From Solibacillus daqui (GTDB taxonomy: Bacteria; Bacillota; Bacilli; Bacillales_A; Planococcaceae), in NCBI RefSeq assembly GCF_028747805.1, contig NZ_CP114887.1:3204001-3268000 (forward strand): DNA of 64,000 nt, read 5' to 3'. Shown piece after piece: positions 1 through 9,899 of the stretch. Position numbers and translations under genes: made by a program. How positions within the stretch are numbered: the first letter of the stretch is position 1; each line of letters opens with the position of its first letter. Under the pieces are notes generated by a model that worked only from the letters and a program-made list of their open reading frames with translations, was not told the DNA's origin and ran no database searches.

Positions 1-2
1 AC

Positions 3-668
3 CTTATTTTCTCAGCAGCTCAAAATGATGCACATGAAATTGAATATCGCCAAATCGCATTATATAAAGCGATTTTAGATTTTAATCGTGAACTCGGTAT
101 TCCATTAATCACCTTTAAAAGCGCGATTCATTATGAAATTATTACGAATTACATCGATTTGTTAACAATCACAAGCAACTTGAAGTCTTGTTCTCTTACA
201 AATTTCCTGCAAAAGGAGCTTCCTTTCAAGGTGAAAATTGGATGGGGTATCGGAAAAACATTAGATGAATCACGCTTACAAGCAGAAAAAGCAACGACAT
301 TTTGTCAAGGTGCATTCACGCAAAGCTATGTGCTGACAAAGGAAAATCAAGCCATTGGTCCACTAGATGGTCAAAGCCAACTTGCGACGACAACGAGTGA
401 TACCGTATTAAATGAAGTGGCAGAACAGACACATCTTGCGCTATTTCAACTCCAAAAAATTAGCGCTGTGTTGGAGAAATTAAAGACAGATGAAGTCATT
501 GCGGAAGATTTAGCAGCCCATTTATCAATCTCTATCAGAACGGCAAATCGTATGTTAAATAGATTACATGAAACAGGTTACGCAACTGTATTAGAAAAGA
601 AACTTTTGCACGTAAAAGGCCGTCCGCCTAAAGTTTATAAGATATCTTTGCATAAAGAGATGGATTAA
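3..668 (+). CDS. C-terminal part of a transcriptional regulator with a winged-helix end (5' cut by window edge)
   Basis: The frame is open from the first complete codon at base 3, so the gene starts before the window and the internal TTG at 159 is not the true start. The visible 221 residues have two parts. The first part contains a G-x-G-x-T-x-x-E-S-R-x-Q-A-E-K-A segment (around 245-290), which resembles the end of a nucleotide-cyclase/GGDEF-like fold, but I see no intact catalytic motif. The last 60 residues look like a winged helix-turn-helix (LAAHLSISIRTANRMLNRL followed by a basic GRPPK wing). A regulator that senses a small molecule through the first domain is an inference. I do not recognise the named family. 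A strong hairpin follows at 736-777. Confidence 0.55.
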   Translation, partial: LIFSAAQNDAHEIEYRQIALYKAILDFNRELGIPLITFKSAIHYEIITNYIDLLTITSNLKSCSLTNFLQKELPFKVKIGWGIGKTLDESRLQAEKATTFCQGAFTQSYVLTKENQAIGPLDGQSQLATTTSDTVLNEVAEQTHLALFQLQKISAVLEKLKTDEVIAEDLAAHLSISIRTANRMLNRLHETGYATVLEKKLLHVKGRPPKVYKISLHKEMD

Positions 669-735
669 TCTGTATTGGGTGCACAAACAATTTTATTCCA
701 ATAACCTATTGTTATACCTTTGGGTACGCACGATG

Positions 736-777
736 AATAGCCAACTATCCTAATTTTTTTGCGGATAGTTGGCTATT
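736..777. terminator. 15-bp perfect stem-loop terminator
   Basis: The arms AATAGCCAACTATCC (736-750) and GGATAGTTGGCTATT (763-777) pair perfectly around a 12-nt loop and are followed by TT. It sits 67 nt after the preceding stop and probably ends that transcript. The rest of 669-1019 shows no gene. Confidence 0.8.
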
Positions 778-1019
778 TTGCACATGTTGCTTGGATACTT
801 TTTGATCAAGGTATGTAGTTATGTAAAAGTTCCGGCTGTTGATGAATCGGTAATTTTGGCAAACCTATCAATAACATTAATTTGATATTTACACTATATC
901 TTCATTTATTTAGCACATACAAAAGAGGGAATTTTCATAAGACGCTTTACATACGTTGAACTAAAATGGAAAATTACATTATTCAAGTGACATTACTTTC
1001 ATTGAAAGAGGTGAATTGT

Positions 1020-3101
1020 ATGGAAAAAGACTCAAAGTTGCTAGAACGGATTGATACACTTGAACGAGAACTTCACACATTACGTACAGAAGTGCAGCAT
1101 TTAAAAGAGCATGTAAGGTTCGAGCAAATTGTACCTATTAAAAAAGAGGTAGCAAAAATTATCGTTTCTCCAAAACAGCCCGTCCAAAAAGAAACAACTA
1201 TAGTCCAAGAAAAAGGCGCTCCTAAAAAGGAAAAACGCTCACTTGAAGAAACATTTACAAGGGCATTGCCAAGAATTTTTATGGTCATTTTAGTGCTCGG
1301 TGTTCTGTGGGGCTTGAAGCTTGTGAGTGATTACGGCTTTTTATCAGACAGTATAAAAATAATCGGTGGTTTTGCCTTATCAATTGGTCTCGGTATATGT
1401 GCGTTTATGATGGAGAAAAGGCAAAAAGGATCACGTATTGTCGCCTTATCACTCTATGGTGGTGCATTTATTGTGGGGATTTTAGTGACCGCAGCTGGTG
1501 CCATTTTATATGACGTCCTTAATCTATACGTTGCACTTATTATCGCACTTGTCTACATTGCGTATGGGGTTTGGATTAGTTACGTAAAAGGAAATGAAGC
1601 ATTAACCACTCTCGTTATATTTACCTCTTTATTACTACCGTATTTACTCGAATATATGAAATTTAGCGCACTAATTATCGGTGTTTTCATCGTGTTGCTG
1701 TTCACGTTTGTGCAGGTTGTTATTTGGAAGCATACACAACGCAAAGCACTCTATATCGGGATGGCTTTTTCGATTTTGGCATTTGGAATCGTTTTTATAT
1801 TCCATAGCGAGCAAAACGTCTTTTTCGCACTCGCAATTGTTACGTTATATAGCGTCTTTTTAGGAAGCTTTTTACGCTTATATTCTAGTAAAAGTAAGAA
1901 AAATGCTAGTATGCTATTTAGCTTTACGATCATTATTTTATCACTAATAAACGCGATGCTTTTACAAAAAGAGGTCGCCCTGCTTCTGGTGCTCGTTCTC
2001 TTACTTGGGATTTTAGCGAGTTCTTTATACATCGTATTTAAACGTGAGGTCCGCCTATTAATCGACATGTTCGGTACATTATTTATCATCACAATTCTAA
2101 ACTTTATTGCACAGCTCAATATTTCAAGTGAGGTCATGTTACTTTTAATGATTATTGTGTCATTTGCAGGGTTGCTCCTTGCATTGAAACATACGATCGT
2201 GTTCATGAAATATTTGCAAGGAGTTACGTTTTCGATCCTTTCATTTTTCGTTCTTGTGTTTTATACAGTTCAGCCATTTTTCTCTATAGAGCATTTGACT
2301 TTTGTGCTCGTCACTATCATGCTCTTTGTATTATACCGGATACTTCGCCACTATGAGCATACACCGATTGAAGACAAAAAATGGCTGATCGGTTTAGAGG
2401 ATGTTTACCCATGTCTCTTATATGTGGTCGCCCTTCTTTACATTTGGAAAATGGATTGGACATATATGCCACTTCAATTTACTTCATACTTCCTATTTAG
2501 TGCGATTGCAATTGGTCTTGCACTGATTCTTATCGGAAATCGTACAAAAATTGGTCGGTTGCTTCCCGTCTTTTCTACGGGGATTTACGGATTTGCAGCA
2601 CTCGTTTTAATGTCAACAGTTTGGATTGATGAACGTGCAATTACAGTCGCACTCATCACCCGCATTTTATATATTGCGATTTATTGGTTTGTTATTGCAG
2701 ATTTATGGAGGAATGGTAGAATTCACAAAAATTACGAACCTCTCTCCGTTCGTTATACAGAGCAATTCACGTTTGTCGGAATGATTATTTCGATTATTTG
2801 GCTCTTTAATGTTACACACTTTATGAATTTTAATGAGTTAATTAATTGGAGCACAGCTGTAATTTTTAATACTGTTTCGATTTTTATTATTGCTTGTTTA
2901 GCGCTCTTTTTAGCAGCAAAACGAAGCTACCGACAGCTAAAATTAACCGGCATTATCCTACTATTTTTTGGGATAATTAAAATGATTTTCTTCGATTTAT
3001 CCGAACTTGATATTCTTATCCGTTCAATTTTATTTATTTTAATCGGTGCAATCGGGCTTGTGATTTCAAATAAGCTTTTAGGAAAAGGAAAAGCCGATTA
3101 A
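1020..3101 (+). CDS. DUF2339 family polytopic membrane protein
   Basis: A 693-residue protein. I start it at ATG 1020 because AGAGGTGA lies just upstream; the in-frame ATG at 966 lacks such a site. The first ~85 residues are a charged coiled coil (heptad-like E/L pattern), then K/E-rich sequence, followed by about 18-20 closely packed hydrophobic helices that fill the rest of the protein. This architecture (soluble coiled coil plus a long helical bundle) is that of DUF2339 proteins. The family has no established biochemical role; a cell-envelope function is usual speculation. It is monocistronic, with a terminator-like hairpin at 3121-3146. Confidence 0.75.
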   Translation: MEKDSKLLERIDTLERELHTLRTEVQHLKEHVRFEQIVPIKKEVAKIIVSPKQPVQKETTIVQEKGAPKKEKRSLEETFTRALPRIFMVILVLGVLWGLKLVSDYGFLSDSIKIIGGFALSIGLGICAFMMEKRQKGSRIVALSLYGGAFIVGILVTAAGAILYDVLNLYVALIIALVYIAYGVWISYVKGNEALTTLVIFTSLLLPYLLEYMKFSALIIGVFIVLLFTFVQVVIWKHTQRKALYIGMAFSILAFGIVFIFHSEQNVFFALAIVTLYSVFLGSFLRLYSSKSKKNASMLFSFTIIILSLINAMLLQKEVALLLVLVLLLGILASSLYIVFKREVRLLIDMFGTLFIITILNFIAQLNISSEVMLLLMIIVSFAGLLLALKHTIVFMKYLQGVTFSILSFFVLVFYTVQPFFSIEHLTFVLVTIMLFVLYRILRHYEHTPIEDKKWLIGLEDVYPCLLYVVALLYIWKMDWTYMPLQFTSYFLFSAIAIGLALILIGNRTKIGRLLPVFSTGIYGFAALVLMSTVWIDERAITVALITRILYIAIYWFVIADLWRNGRIHKNYEPLSVRYTEQFTFVGMIISIIWLFNVTHFMNFNELINWSTAVIFNTVSIFIIACLALFLAAKRSYRQLKLTGIILLFFGIIKMIFFDLSELDILIRSILFILIGAIGLVISNKLLGKGKAD

Positions 3102-3117
3102 GTGCATGTTTGTTTTA

Positions 3118-3152
3118 AAGTAGCCTTGACGATTTTGTTAGGGCTATTTTTT
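3118..3152 (+). terminator. Rho-independent terminator after the DUF2339 gene
   Basis: TAGCCTTGAC (3121-3130) pairs with GTTAGGGCTA (3137-3146), with two G-T pairs, and runs into TTTTTTG. Confidence 0.7.
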
Positions 3153-3295
3153 GATAGGAACATACTCTAGCCGTGTTGCATATCCTTTTGCCGTATCGCT
3201 ATTCACTTCTTTATAACATTTTTTTACTTGAGCATGAATCTAGAATCCTTCGAATACACTATGCAATGATTACTAATATTTGAGGAGGGATAGTA

Positions 3296-4084
3296 ATTCC
3301 TACATTTGTGACGCAATCCTTAGAGGAAATACGATTTTGGTCTCGAATAATGAAGGAACATGCTTTCTTTTTAAGTCTTGGGTTCACCGCTGATCAAACA
3401 GAGCTCATAAATGAAGCCAAATATTTTATCCCTGTATTTGAACAAATTGAAGAGCAAGCGTATCAATATAACGAACAAACAGATCCCCAAGTCATTAAGC
3501 AATTTAACATGCAGGTGTACCAAGCGACCACGTATATTTGGGCTTATAAACGAAAAGTACTCGGATTAATTTTAAGCTGTAAAATCGTTAGTAACAATAT
3601 GCCGTTATTAGTCGATCATACAAGTCGGGAAGCCTATTACTTTGCGAAACGATTAAAAGAATTAAACGAAGGCAAATTAATTCCTTTACCCGAAGCCATT
3701 ATTAAAGAAAATGTGTTCTTCCTAAAAATTATGGCCGATCATTCGAAATTCATCGGTCACTTAATGGATCCTTCTGAGCGAAAATTAGTCGATCAAGCAC
3801 GTGAATTTAGCAATGATTTCGACCAACTACTATTCCAAGCGCAAGATTTAGATCATATGCGTCCTCAATCTGAAACCCCATCACTTTTAGACCAATTTCT
3901 TGACCAAAATCGCGTTTCTGTTGTGGCATTGCGTGATTTCAAAAAAACGGCGAGAGAATTAATTGAAGCTTGTCGCATAAAAAGTAATATTCCAGCACTT
4001 CTCGCAGACCATGTATACCGCGAAGCCGACCATTTCCTTCATATTATCGATGCATTTGAAGACCACCTTACTTCCCTAAAATAA
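3296..4084 (+). CDS. DUF2935 protein (two repeats), probable ATT start
   Basis: A soluble helical protein made of two similar halves of about 125 residues. Each half carries the pattern E-x-x-F-W/F...H, L-x-x-x-A-x-x-F, a central cluster of acids, and L-x-D-H-x-x-R-E-A-x-x-F near its end. This is the DUF2935 duplication, whose conserved His/Glu suggest metal binding; function is unknown. Start choice: GAGGAGGGA at 3282-3290 is 5 nt from an in-frame ATT at 3296 but 17 nt from the first GTG at 3308. Starting at ATT gives (M)PTFVTQSLEE, a family-like N-terminus. The GTG start (258 aa) remains possible. A bidirectional terminator at 4144-4178 separates it from the convergent yqhV-like gene. Confidence 0.75.
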   Translation: MPTFVTQSLEEIRFWSRIMKEHAFFLSLGFTADQTELINEAKYFIPVFEQIEEQAYQYNEQTDPQVIKQFNMQVYQATTYIWAYKRKVLGLILSCKIVSNNMPLLVDHTSREAYYFAKRLKELNEGKLIPLPEAIIKENVFFLKIMADHSKFIGHLMDPSERKLVDQAREFSNDFDQLLFQAQDLDHMRPQSETPSLLDQFLDQNRVSVVALRDFKKTARELIEACRIKSNIPALLADHVYREADHFLHIIDAFEDHLTSLK

Positions 4085-4143
4085 ATAATTGCCCATATCC
4101 AATAGAACAAAACATTGAGTCAATTTCCACTTTAACACCTAAT

Positions 4144-4178
4144 AAAAAGGCATTCGTGCTAAAACGGAATGCCTTTTT
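4144..4178. terminator. Bidirectional terminator between convergent genes
   Basis: AAAAAGGCATTC (4144-4155) and GAATGCCTTTTT (4167-4178) form a perfect 12-bp stem with an 11-nt loop. A and T runs on both sides let it serve both strands. Confidence 0.85.
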
Positions 4179-4287
4179 AAGTTTGTCTGGTGGGCAGCTG
4201 GTCCGCCTATTATGTCACTAGGCATGAAAATCTTTCTTAAATGAGCTATATTTCCTAAATATATGAAAAATTAAAAGTTTAGCATAC

Positions 4288-4560
4288 TCACTCAGCTCTC
4301 AAACTAAAAAGAATAAGAAAAATCCCACAAAATAGACTAATTATTCTTATCAAAGAAATTTTTTCAGCTAGACCAAATAATGCTATTCCTGTAGTTACAA
4401 TTAAAACAACTGGGCCCACTAAGGCAAGTAAAGTATTGATATAAAAGGCCTTTTCTAAATCATTGAATTTATACATTAATGCAGCGGCCGTTATATCTAT
4501 ACTACCTGAAAAGATTCTTAGTAAAATGATTAACAGAAGTGCCGTTTCAATAACTTCCAC
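4288..4560 (-). CDS. yqhV: YqhV-like small membrane protein (DUF2619)
   Basis: 90 residues with three predicted membrane helices (about 5-20, 40-62 and 70-87). The pattern I-D-I-T-A-A-x-x-M near residue 25 and the A-x-V-G-P segment near 47 resemble Bacillus YqhV. The protein is encoded near sporulation genes in Bacillus, but no function is proven. The start is GTG at 4560, with a G-rich stretch only 2 nt upstream, so initiation may be weak or lie elsewhere. It is transcribed away from the upstream P-type ATPase gene end, which lies about 120 nt further along on the same strand and could share its transcript. Confidence 0.65.
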   Translation of the reverse strand: MEVIETALLLIILLRIFSGSIDITAAALMYKFNDLEKAFYINTLLALVGPVVLIVTTGIALFGLAEKISLIRIISLFCGIFLILFSLRAE

Positions 4561-4681
4561 ATCCCCCGCTATTATTCACACCTAACATATGCAATGCCAA
4601 TAATTCTTTAGTTTTTGAAAGACTTTAGGTAAGGTTAAGAACCTGCTCGCTTAATTTAGCGATGCCTATTTAAATAATTAA

Positions 4682-7273
4682 CTAACTAGCCCTAAAAAAT
4701 AGTTTCTCAAGCTGAATAATAATTAGCGGAATCAATGATAACCCATAAATCATTAGGTATTGAAAGTTGTTCAAATCTGCTACTTCAAAAAATCCTGTAA
4801 TTAGTACGAAGTTAAGTAATGAAAATCCGATTAAAAAAGCAATCCAAACAACTAAATTGGAGAAGATTCCTAGTTTAAAAATAGATTCTTCCGAGCGGCA
4901 ATTAAATCCGTGTATGAGCCTTGATAAACATAATGTTGCAAATGCCATCGTTGTCGCTACTCCTGTATCACCAGACGATAGCCCAATTTGGAATGCTATG
5001 ATAGTGACTGCTGCAATAATCGCCCCTTCAAATCCTACTTGGGAAACAAATTTTTTATTTAACAGCGGCTCATTTATGTTTCGTGGCCGTTCCTTCATGA
5101 GCTTTTTATTATGAGGCTCTAAACCAATGGCAATCGCTGGTAAACTATCTGTTAATAAATTTATAAACAATAGATGAATAGGTAGAAATGGAGCTGGTAA
5201 CGCAAGAAGTGTTGCATATAAAACCACAATAATCGCTCCAGCGTTCCCAGATAATAGAAATTTAATAGCATTTTTAATATTTGCGTAAATACTTCGACCA
5301 TTTGAGATGGATTTAACGATGGTTAAAAAATTATCATCGGTTAAAATCATAGCTGAAGCATCTTTTGCCACTTCTGTTCCTGATTTGCCCATTGCTACAC
5401 CAATTTCAGCTTGTTTTAATGCTGGTGCATCATTTACACCATCTCCCGTCATCGCAACAACATGTCCTTTTTCTTGCCAAGCCTTTACAATGCGGATTTT
5501 ATGTTCCGGTGTGACACGTGCATAAACAGAGATCTTTTCTACCTGAGCCATCAGTTCTCTATCAGAGAGATTTTCAATTTCCTTCCCTTCAATTGCTTCA
5601 GTAGGGTCTTTTAAAATACCAAGTTGCTCTGCTATCGCTACTGCAGTAATTTTATGATCCCCTGTAATCATGACAGGTTTGATGCCCGCCTTGATACAAT
5701 CAGCAACTGCTTGTGCAGATTCTTCACGAGGAGGATCCATCATGGCTATTAAACCGACAAATGTTAAATCTTGCTCATCTTTTTCACTTATATTAGAAGA
5801 AAATACATCTTTATACGTAATTGCAATTACCCTTAACCCAGCATTTGAAAAGGTTTGATTTACCTGATTAATTCTTTCTAATTGTTGATTCGTAATAACT
5901 GAACTATTACTTGAATGGATTCGACTAATACGTGGGAGAAGCACATCCACTGCTCCTTTTGTAATCATCACGTAATGACTCCCCATTCGATTAACTGTAC
6001 TCATTAATTTCCGAGTGGAATCAAAAGGTATTTCACCAACACGGTGATGGAGACCACGTATCACTTGCTCATTCAAGTGATATTCGCGACCTAATTTTAC
6101 AAGGGCTAATTCTGTTGGATCACCTATTTGTTTATCCTCGAATATAACGGAGTCATTGCAGAGCATTGCCAAATCGAGCAATTTTTTATGTTGCGGATTG
6201 ACCAGTTGCAACTGGTCATAAGAAAAAATCTGCTCTCCTGTATACACCTGTTGAACAGTCATTTTATTTTGTGTAAGTGTCCCGGTTTTATCTGAACAGA
6301 TTATTGACACACTCCCTAAACTTTCTACTGCATGTAATTTACGAATAATGGCATTTTCTTTTGCCATATTTTGAGTCCCCACAGCAAGAACAATTGTCAC
6401 AATCGAACTTAGTGCTTCTGGAATCGCCGCAACAGCTAATGAAACAGCGAACATAAAGGAATCAACTAACTCACGACCTCGAATAAGATCCAGTCCAAAT
6501 ATAATGAGACAAATTATGATAATGCCAAGTGCAAGACGTTTTCCAAAACGGTCAAGACTGACTTGTAATGGCGTTTTTTTCTCTTGTGCATTCTCGAGTA
6601 AATTCGCAATTTTCCCAATCTCTGTGCTCATTCCGATAGAAGTAACAATCGCTTTTCCTCTGCCACTCGTTACAAAACTACCAGAGAAAACCATATTCTT
6701 CTTATCTCCAAGTGCAATATCTGTTTCGTGAATTATATTTGCGTTTTTATCAATCGCTAATGATTCACCTGTTAATGAACTTTCGTTTAATTGCAGACTA
6801 TAACTTTCAATCACCCTACCATCTGCACTAATAAAATCCCCAGCTTCTAAAATGAGCAGGTCCCCAACGATAACATCTCTTGATGGTACTTCAATAACTT
6901 CTCCACCACGCTTTACTTTTGAGACGGGTGCCGACATTGCTTTTAAACTGTTTAACGACTTTTCGGCTTTTACATGCTGAACCGTTCCCAAAATTGCATT
7001 TAAAACAATCACTACTATAATGACTAGAGAACTTCCCACATCTCCAAGAAATATAGAAATAATTGCAGCAGCAATTAAAATGATGACTAAAAAATCTTGA
7101 AATTGCTCCAATAAAACTTGAATAACATTTTTCGGTTTACCTTCTTTCAGTTCGTTATAACCATACTTTTTATGTCGATAACGAACTTCGTAATCTGTTA
7201 ATCCATGTTGCGTTACGTCTAACTTTTTCATTACCTCTTGTACGGATGCTCGGTAATATTCTTGTAAATTCAC
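4682..7273 (-). CDS. Calcium-translocating P-type ATPase, PMCA/SERCA-like (P2A)
   Basis: An 863-residue integral membrane cation pump that exports a divalent cation, most likely Ca2+, at the cost of ATP. Visible features in order are: an N-terminal cation-ATPase domain (1-70), two membrane helices, the actuator-loop TGES (about 168), the PEAL membrane motif in M4 (about 285, typical of class IIA), the phosphorylation motif DKTGTLT (about 328), the nucleotide-binding domain, the hinge TGDGVNDAPAL, and a C-terminal group of six helices. The length matches Bacillus YloB. It starts at GTG 7273 behind GGAGG. Mn2+ or mixed specificity cannot be excluded. The leader (7316-7347) can form a hairpin. 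Confidence 0.9.
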   Translation of the reverse strand: MNLQEYYRASVQEVMKKLDVTQHGLTDYEVRYRHKKYGYNELKEGKPKNVIQVLLEQFQDFLVIILIAAAIISIFLGDVGSSLVIIVVIVLNAILGTVQHVKAEKSLNSLKAMSAPVSKVKRGGEVIEVPSRDVIVGDLLILEAGDFISADGRVIESYSLQLNESSLTGESLAIDKNANIIHETDIALGDKKNMVFSGSFVTSGRGKAIVTSIGMSTEIGKIANLLENAQEKKTPLQVSLDRFGKRLALGIIIICLIIFGLDLIRGRELVDSFMFAVSLAVAAIPEALSSIVTIVLAVGTQNMAKENAIIRKLHAVESLGSVSIICSDKTGTLTQNKMTVQQVYTGEQIFSYDQLQLVNPQHKKLLDLAMLCNDSVIFEDKQIGDPTELALVKLGREYHLNEQVIRGLHHRVGEIPFDSTRKLMSTVNRMGSHYVMITKGAVDVLLPRISRIHSSNSSVITNQQLERINQVNQTFSNAGLRVIAITYKDVFSSNISEKDEQDLTFVGLIAMMDPPREESAQAVADCIKAGIKPVMITGDHKITAVAIAEQLGILKDPTEAIEGKEIENLSDRELMAQVEKISVYARVTPEHKIRIVKAWQEKGHVVAMTGDGVNDAPALKQAEIGVAMGKSGTEVAKDASAMILTDDNFLTIVKSISNGRSIYANIKNAIKFLLSGNAGAIIVVLYATLLALPAPFLPIHLLFINLLTDSLPAIAIGLEPHNKKLMKERPRNINEPLLNKKFVSQVGFEGAIIAAVTIIAFQIGLSSGDTGVATTMAFATLCLSRLIHGFNCRSEESIFKLGIFSNLVVWIAFLIGFSLLNFVLITGFFEVADLNNFQYLMIYGLSLIPLIIIQLEKLFFRAS

Positions 7274-7576
7274 GAGAAACCTCCTTCAAGTTTATTGAGT
7301 GTTGCAAAATAGCGAAGGTCCTTACAAGTGAGAACTCTCACAAGACCACTGTATGAGAGTTTATTTGTTAAAATGAATATATTTAGCAAGAAAAAATCAT
7401 AAAACAAATATTGGCTTACATCTTACCTCCGTAAAAAAATGTTAATCCCCATTTAGAAAATCTAAAAGTCCCCTTGAATTGCACTAAAAAAATATTTGTG
7501 TACCCTGTTGCGCTATTAGTTTAAAAAAATGAAACTTTTGGAAATTTCCTCCTGTATATATAAAAGGAGGTGATTT
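7274..7576. other. Divergent intergenic region (P-type ATPase / ABC permease)
   Basis: A 300-nt A/T-rich spacer with no gene. It must hold the promoters of both divergent genes. Near the ATPase start, GGTC and GTGAG (7318-7336) can pair with CTCAC and GACC (7339-7351) to make a small leader hairpin. AAAGGAGGTGA at 7563-7573 is the ribosome site of the permease. Confidence 0.4.
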
Positions 7577-9895
7577 ATGTATTTCAAAATAATCCGTAAT
7601 GACATGTTAAAGAGTAAATTAATTACGCTGACAACTGTGTTATTTGTTGCTTCGGCAGCTATGCTTGTTTCTCTCGCTGCGATACTTATGGTCAATTTAT
7701 CAGGTGCGCTTGATACCCTAATGACTAAAGCGAAAACACCTCATTTTATGCAGATGCATTCAGGAGAAATTGATACTTCGAGGCTTATTACTTTCGCAGA
7801 GCAACATCACAATGTTGACGAATTTCAAATAGCTGAATTTCTTAACATTGATGGGGCTCAGATAATTTTAGGGGATCGTTCACTTGCAGGGAATGTTCAG
7901 GATAATGGCTTCAGTACTCAAAATAAAAAGTTTGATTATGTACTTGACCTTGATGGAAACGTCATACATGTAGCTGATGGCGAGCTGTATGTGCCAATCA
8001 ATTACATGCGGGACGAAACAACGAAGATTGGTGACAAGGCAATCATAGGCGGAAAGGAATTGACCGTTGCTGGATTTCTTCGTGATTCACAGATGAATTC
8101 CACCCTATCTGCCTCAAAAAGATTTCTTGTTAGTGAACGAGATTACGAGAAATTAAAAAATGTTGGTAGTCTAGAGTATTTAATTGAATTCAGATTGAAG
8201 GATTTATCAAAGCTGAGTGCATTTGAAACGGCTTATGCCTCTGCAGGGCTAGAAGCAAATGGACCAACCGTTACTTATAAACTCTTTAAAATAATGAACG
8301 CACTATCAGATGGCATGATGATTGCCGTCATACTTCTTATCAGTACGCTAGTCGTTAGCATCTCATTTATGTGTATACGCTTTACACTTTTAGCAAAGAT
8401 CGAAGACGACTACCACGAAATTGGCGTTATGAAGGCTATTGGATTGCGTGTCTCGGATATCCAAAAGATTTATCTTACTAAGTACGTAGTAATCGCCTTA
8501 GTAGGGAGTGTCCTCGGCTTTTTACTATCTCTCTTCTTTAAAGGCATGCTTCTTGAAAATATACGCCTCTATATGGGGGAAAGTGAAAACTCCTCTATTG
8601 CCACAGCTTTAGGGCTGCTCGGTATTTCACTTGTATTCTTTTTAATTATCGCCTATGTAAAAGGTGTACTAAAACGATTTCGAAAAATATCCGTCGCGGA
8701 GGCCATTCGCTTTGGCTTTTCACAAGAAAAAAGTGTGGGTACAAAGCGTTTTATGTTAAGCAAAAATAGGTTCCTTAACACAAATGTTTTTTTAGGTATT
8801 AAGGATGTTCTTGCAAGAAAAAGGCTTTATGCTACGATGCTGTCAGTGTTCGTGATTGCATCATTTATTATCATTGTTCCTCTAAATCTGTACAACACGA
8901 TTTCCTCCAAGAGTTTCATTGGATATATGGGGATTGGTAACTACGATATGCGAATAGACATTCAGCAAACAAACAATATTTCCGAAAAAGCTGATGCAAT
9001 TTCTAAGAAGATAAGTAATGATCCTACCATTAAGAATTATGCTGTTTATACAACAAAGCTTTTTAAAGTGAAAATGGCAGATGGATCGGAAGAAAATATA
9101 AAAATTGAACTTGGTAACCATTTAACATTCCCTATTGAATATTCAACCGGTAGAGAGCCTAAATCAGAAAATGAAATTGCCCTTTCGACGATGAACGCAG
9201 ATGAGTTGAACAAAAAAGTTGGGGATGTCATGACACTTATGATTGCTGGTAAGAACAAAGAGCTAGTAGTAAGCGGCATCTATTCGGACATTACGAACGG
9301 TGGGAAAACTGCAAAGGCCACATTTGCTGACAATTCAGCAGACATCGTGTGGAGCATTATCTGCGCTGAGATTTCAAATTCAACTTTACTAGCAAAAAAG
9401 GTTTCGGAGTACAAGGATAGTTTTAACTTCGCTAAAGTGTCAAATGTGGATGAATATGTACTGCAAACATTTGGTTCTACAATTAGCTCAGTAAAGCTCG
9501 CATCCAAAGCTGCAATAGTCATTGCGCTAAATATAACAGTGTTAGTAACTCTGCTATTTATGAAACTTCTTGTCGCAAAGGATCGATATTCGATTGCTGT
9601 CATGAAATCATTAGGCTTCAAAAACGCCGATATAAAAGTGCAATATGTTTCAAGATCGATATTAGTTGTACTAGTCGGTATTATTCTAGGAACACTTCTA
9701 GCAAACACTCTCGGAGAGATACTTGCAGGTTTAGTGATTTCCTCATTTGGAGCGTCTTCGTTTACGTTCGAAATTGATTTACTGAAGGCATACCTATTTG
9801 TTCCACTGCTAATGATGTGCATAGTACTTATCGCGACAGTCCTTGGTACTTCTGACGCTGGACGAATAAAAATTTCTGAAAATATAAAGGGGTAA
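7577..9895 (+). CDS. ABC transporter permease, FtsX/MacB-type, fused double unit
   Basis: A 772-residue membrane protein with an N-terminal helix (about 15-40), a periplasmic-like extracytoplasmic domain, three helices (about 250-360), then a second copy of the same layout (helix near 420, extracytoplasmic domain about 450-640, helices about 650-760). The motif G-V-M-K-A-I-G in the first half and A-V-M-K-S-L-G in the second are the FtsX-domain coupling sequences. Such two-unit permeases pair with a MacB/LolD-type ATPase, here encoded 4 nt downstream, and act in antimicrobial peptide sensing or resistance or lipoprotein/lipid handling rather than uptake. AAAGGAGGTGA lies 4-5 nt before the ATG. 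No two-component partner gene is next to it. Confidence 0.85.
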   Translation: MYFKIIRNDMLKSKLITLTTVLFVASAAMLVSLAAILMVNLSGALDTLMTKAKTPHFMQMHSGEIDTSRLITFAEQHHNVDEFQIAEFLNIDGAQIILGDRSLAGNVQDNGFSTQNKKFDYVLDLDGNVIHVADGELYVPINYMRDETTKIGDKAIIGGKELTVAGFLRDSQMNSTLSASKRFLVSERDYEKLKNVGSLEYLIEFRLKDLSKLSAFETAYASAGLEANGPTVTYKLFKIMNALSDGMMIAVILLISTLVVSISFMCIRFTLLAKIEDDYHEIGVMKAIGLRVSDIQKIYLTKYVVIALVGSVLGFLLSLFFKGMLLENIRLYMGESENSSIATALGLLGISLVFFLIIAYVKGVLKRFRKISVAEAIRFGFSQEKSVGTKRFMLSKNRFLNTNVFLGIKDVLARKRLYATMLSVFVIASFIIIVPLNLYNTISSKSFIGYMGIGNYDMRIDIQQTNNISEKADAISKKISNDPTIKNYAVYTTKLFKVKMADGSEENIKIELGNHLTFPIEYSTGREPKSENEIALSTMNADELNKKVGDVMTLMIAGKNKELVVSGIYSDITNGGKTAKATFADNSADIVWSIICAEISNSTLLAKKVSEYKDSFNFAKVSNVDEYVLQTFGSTISSVKLASKAAIVIALNITVLVTLLFMKLLVAKDRYSIAVMKSLGFKNADIKVQYVSRSILVVLVGIILGTLLANTLGEILAGLVISSFGASSFTFEIDLLKAYLFVPLLMMCIVLIATVLGTSDAGRIKISENIKG

Positions 9896-9899
9896 GTAT

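Noticed and set aside
159..668. Start of the first gene at TTG 159
   Set aside because: The frame is open to the window edge with coding-like sequence upstream, so the gene is 5' partial.
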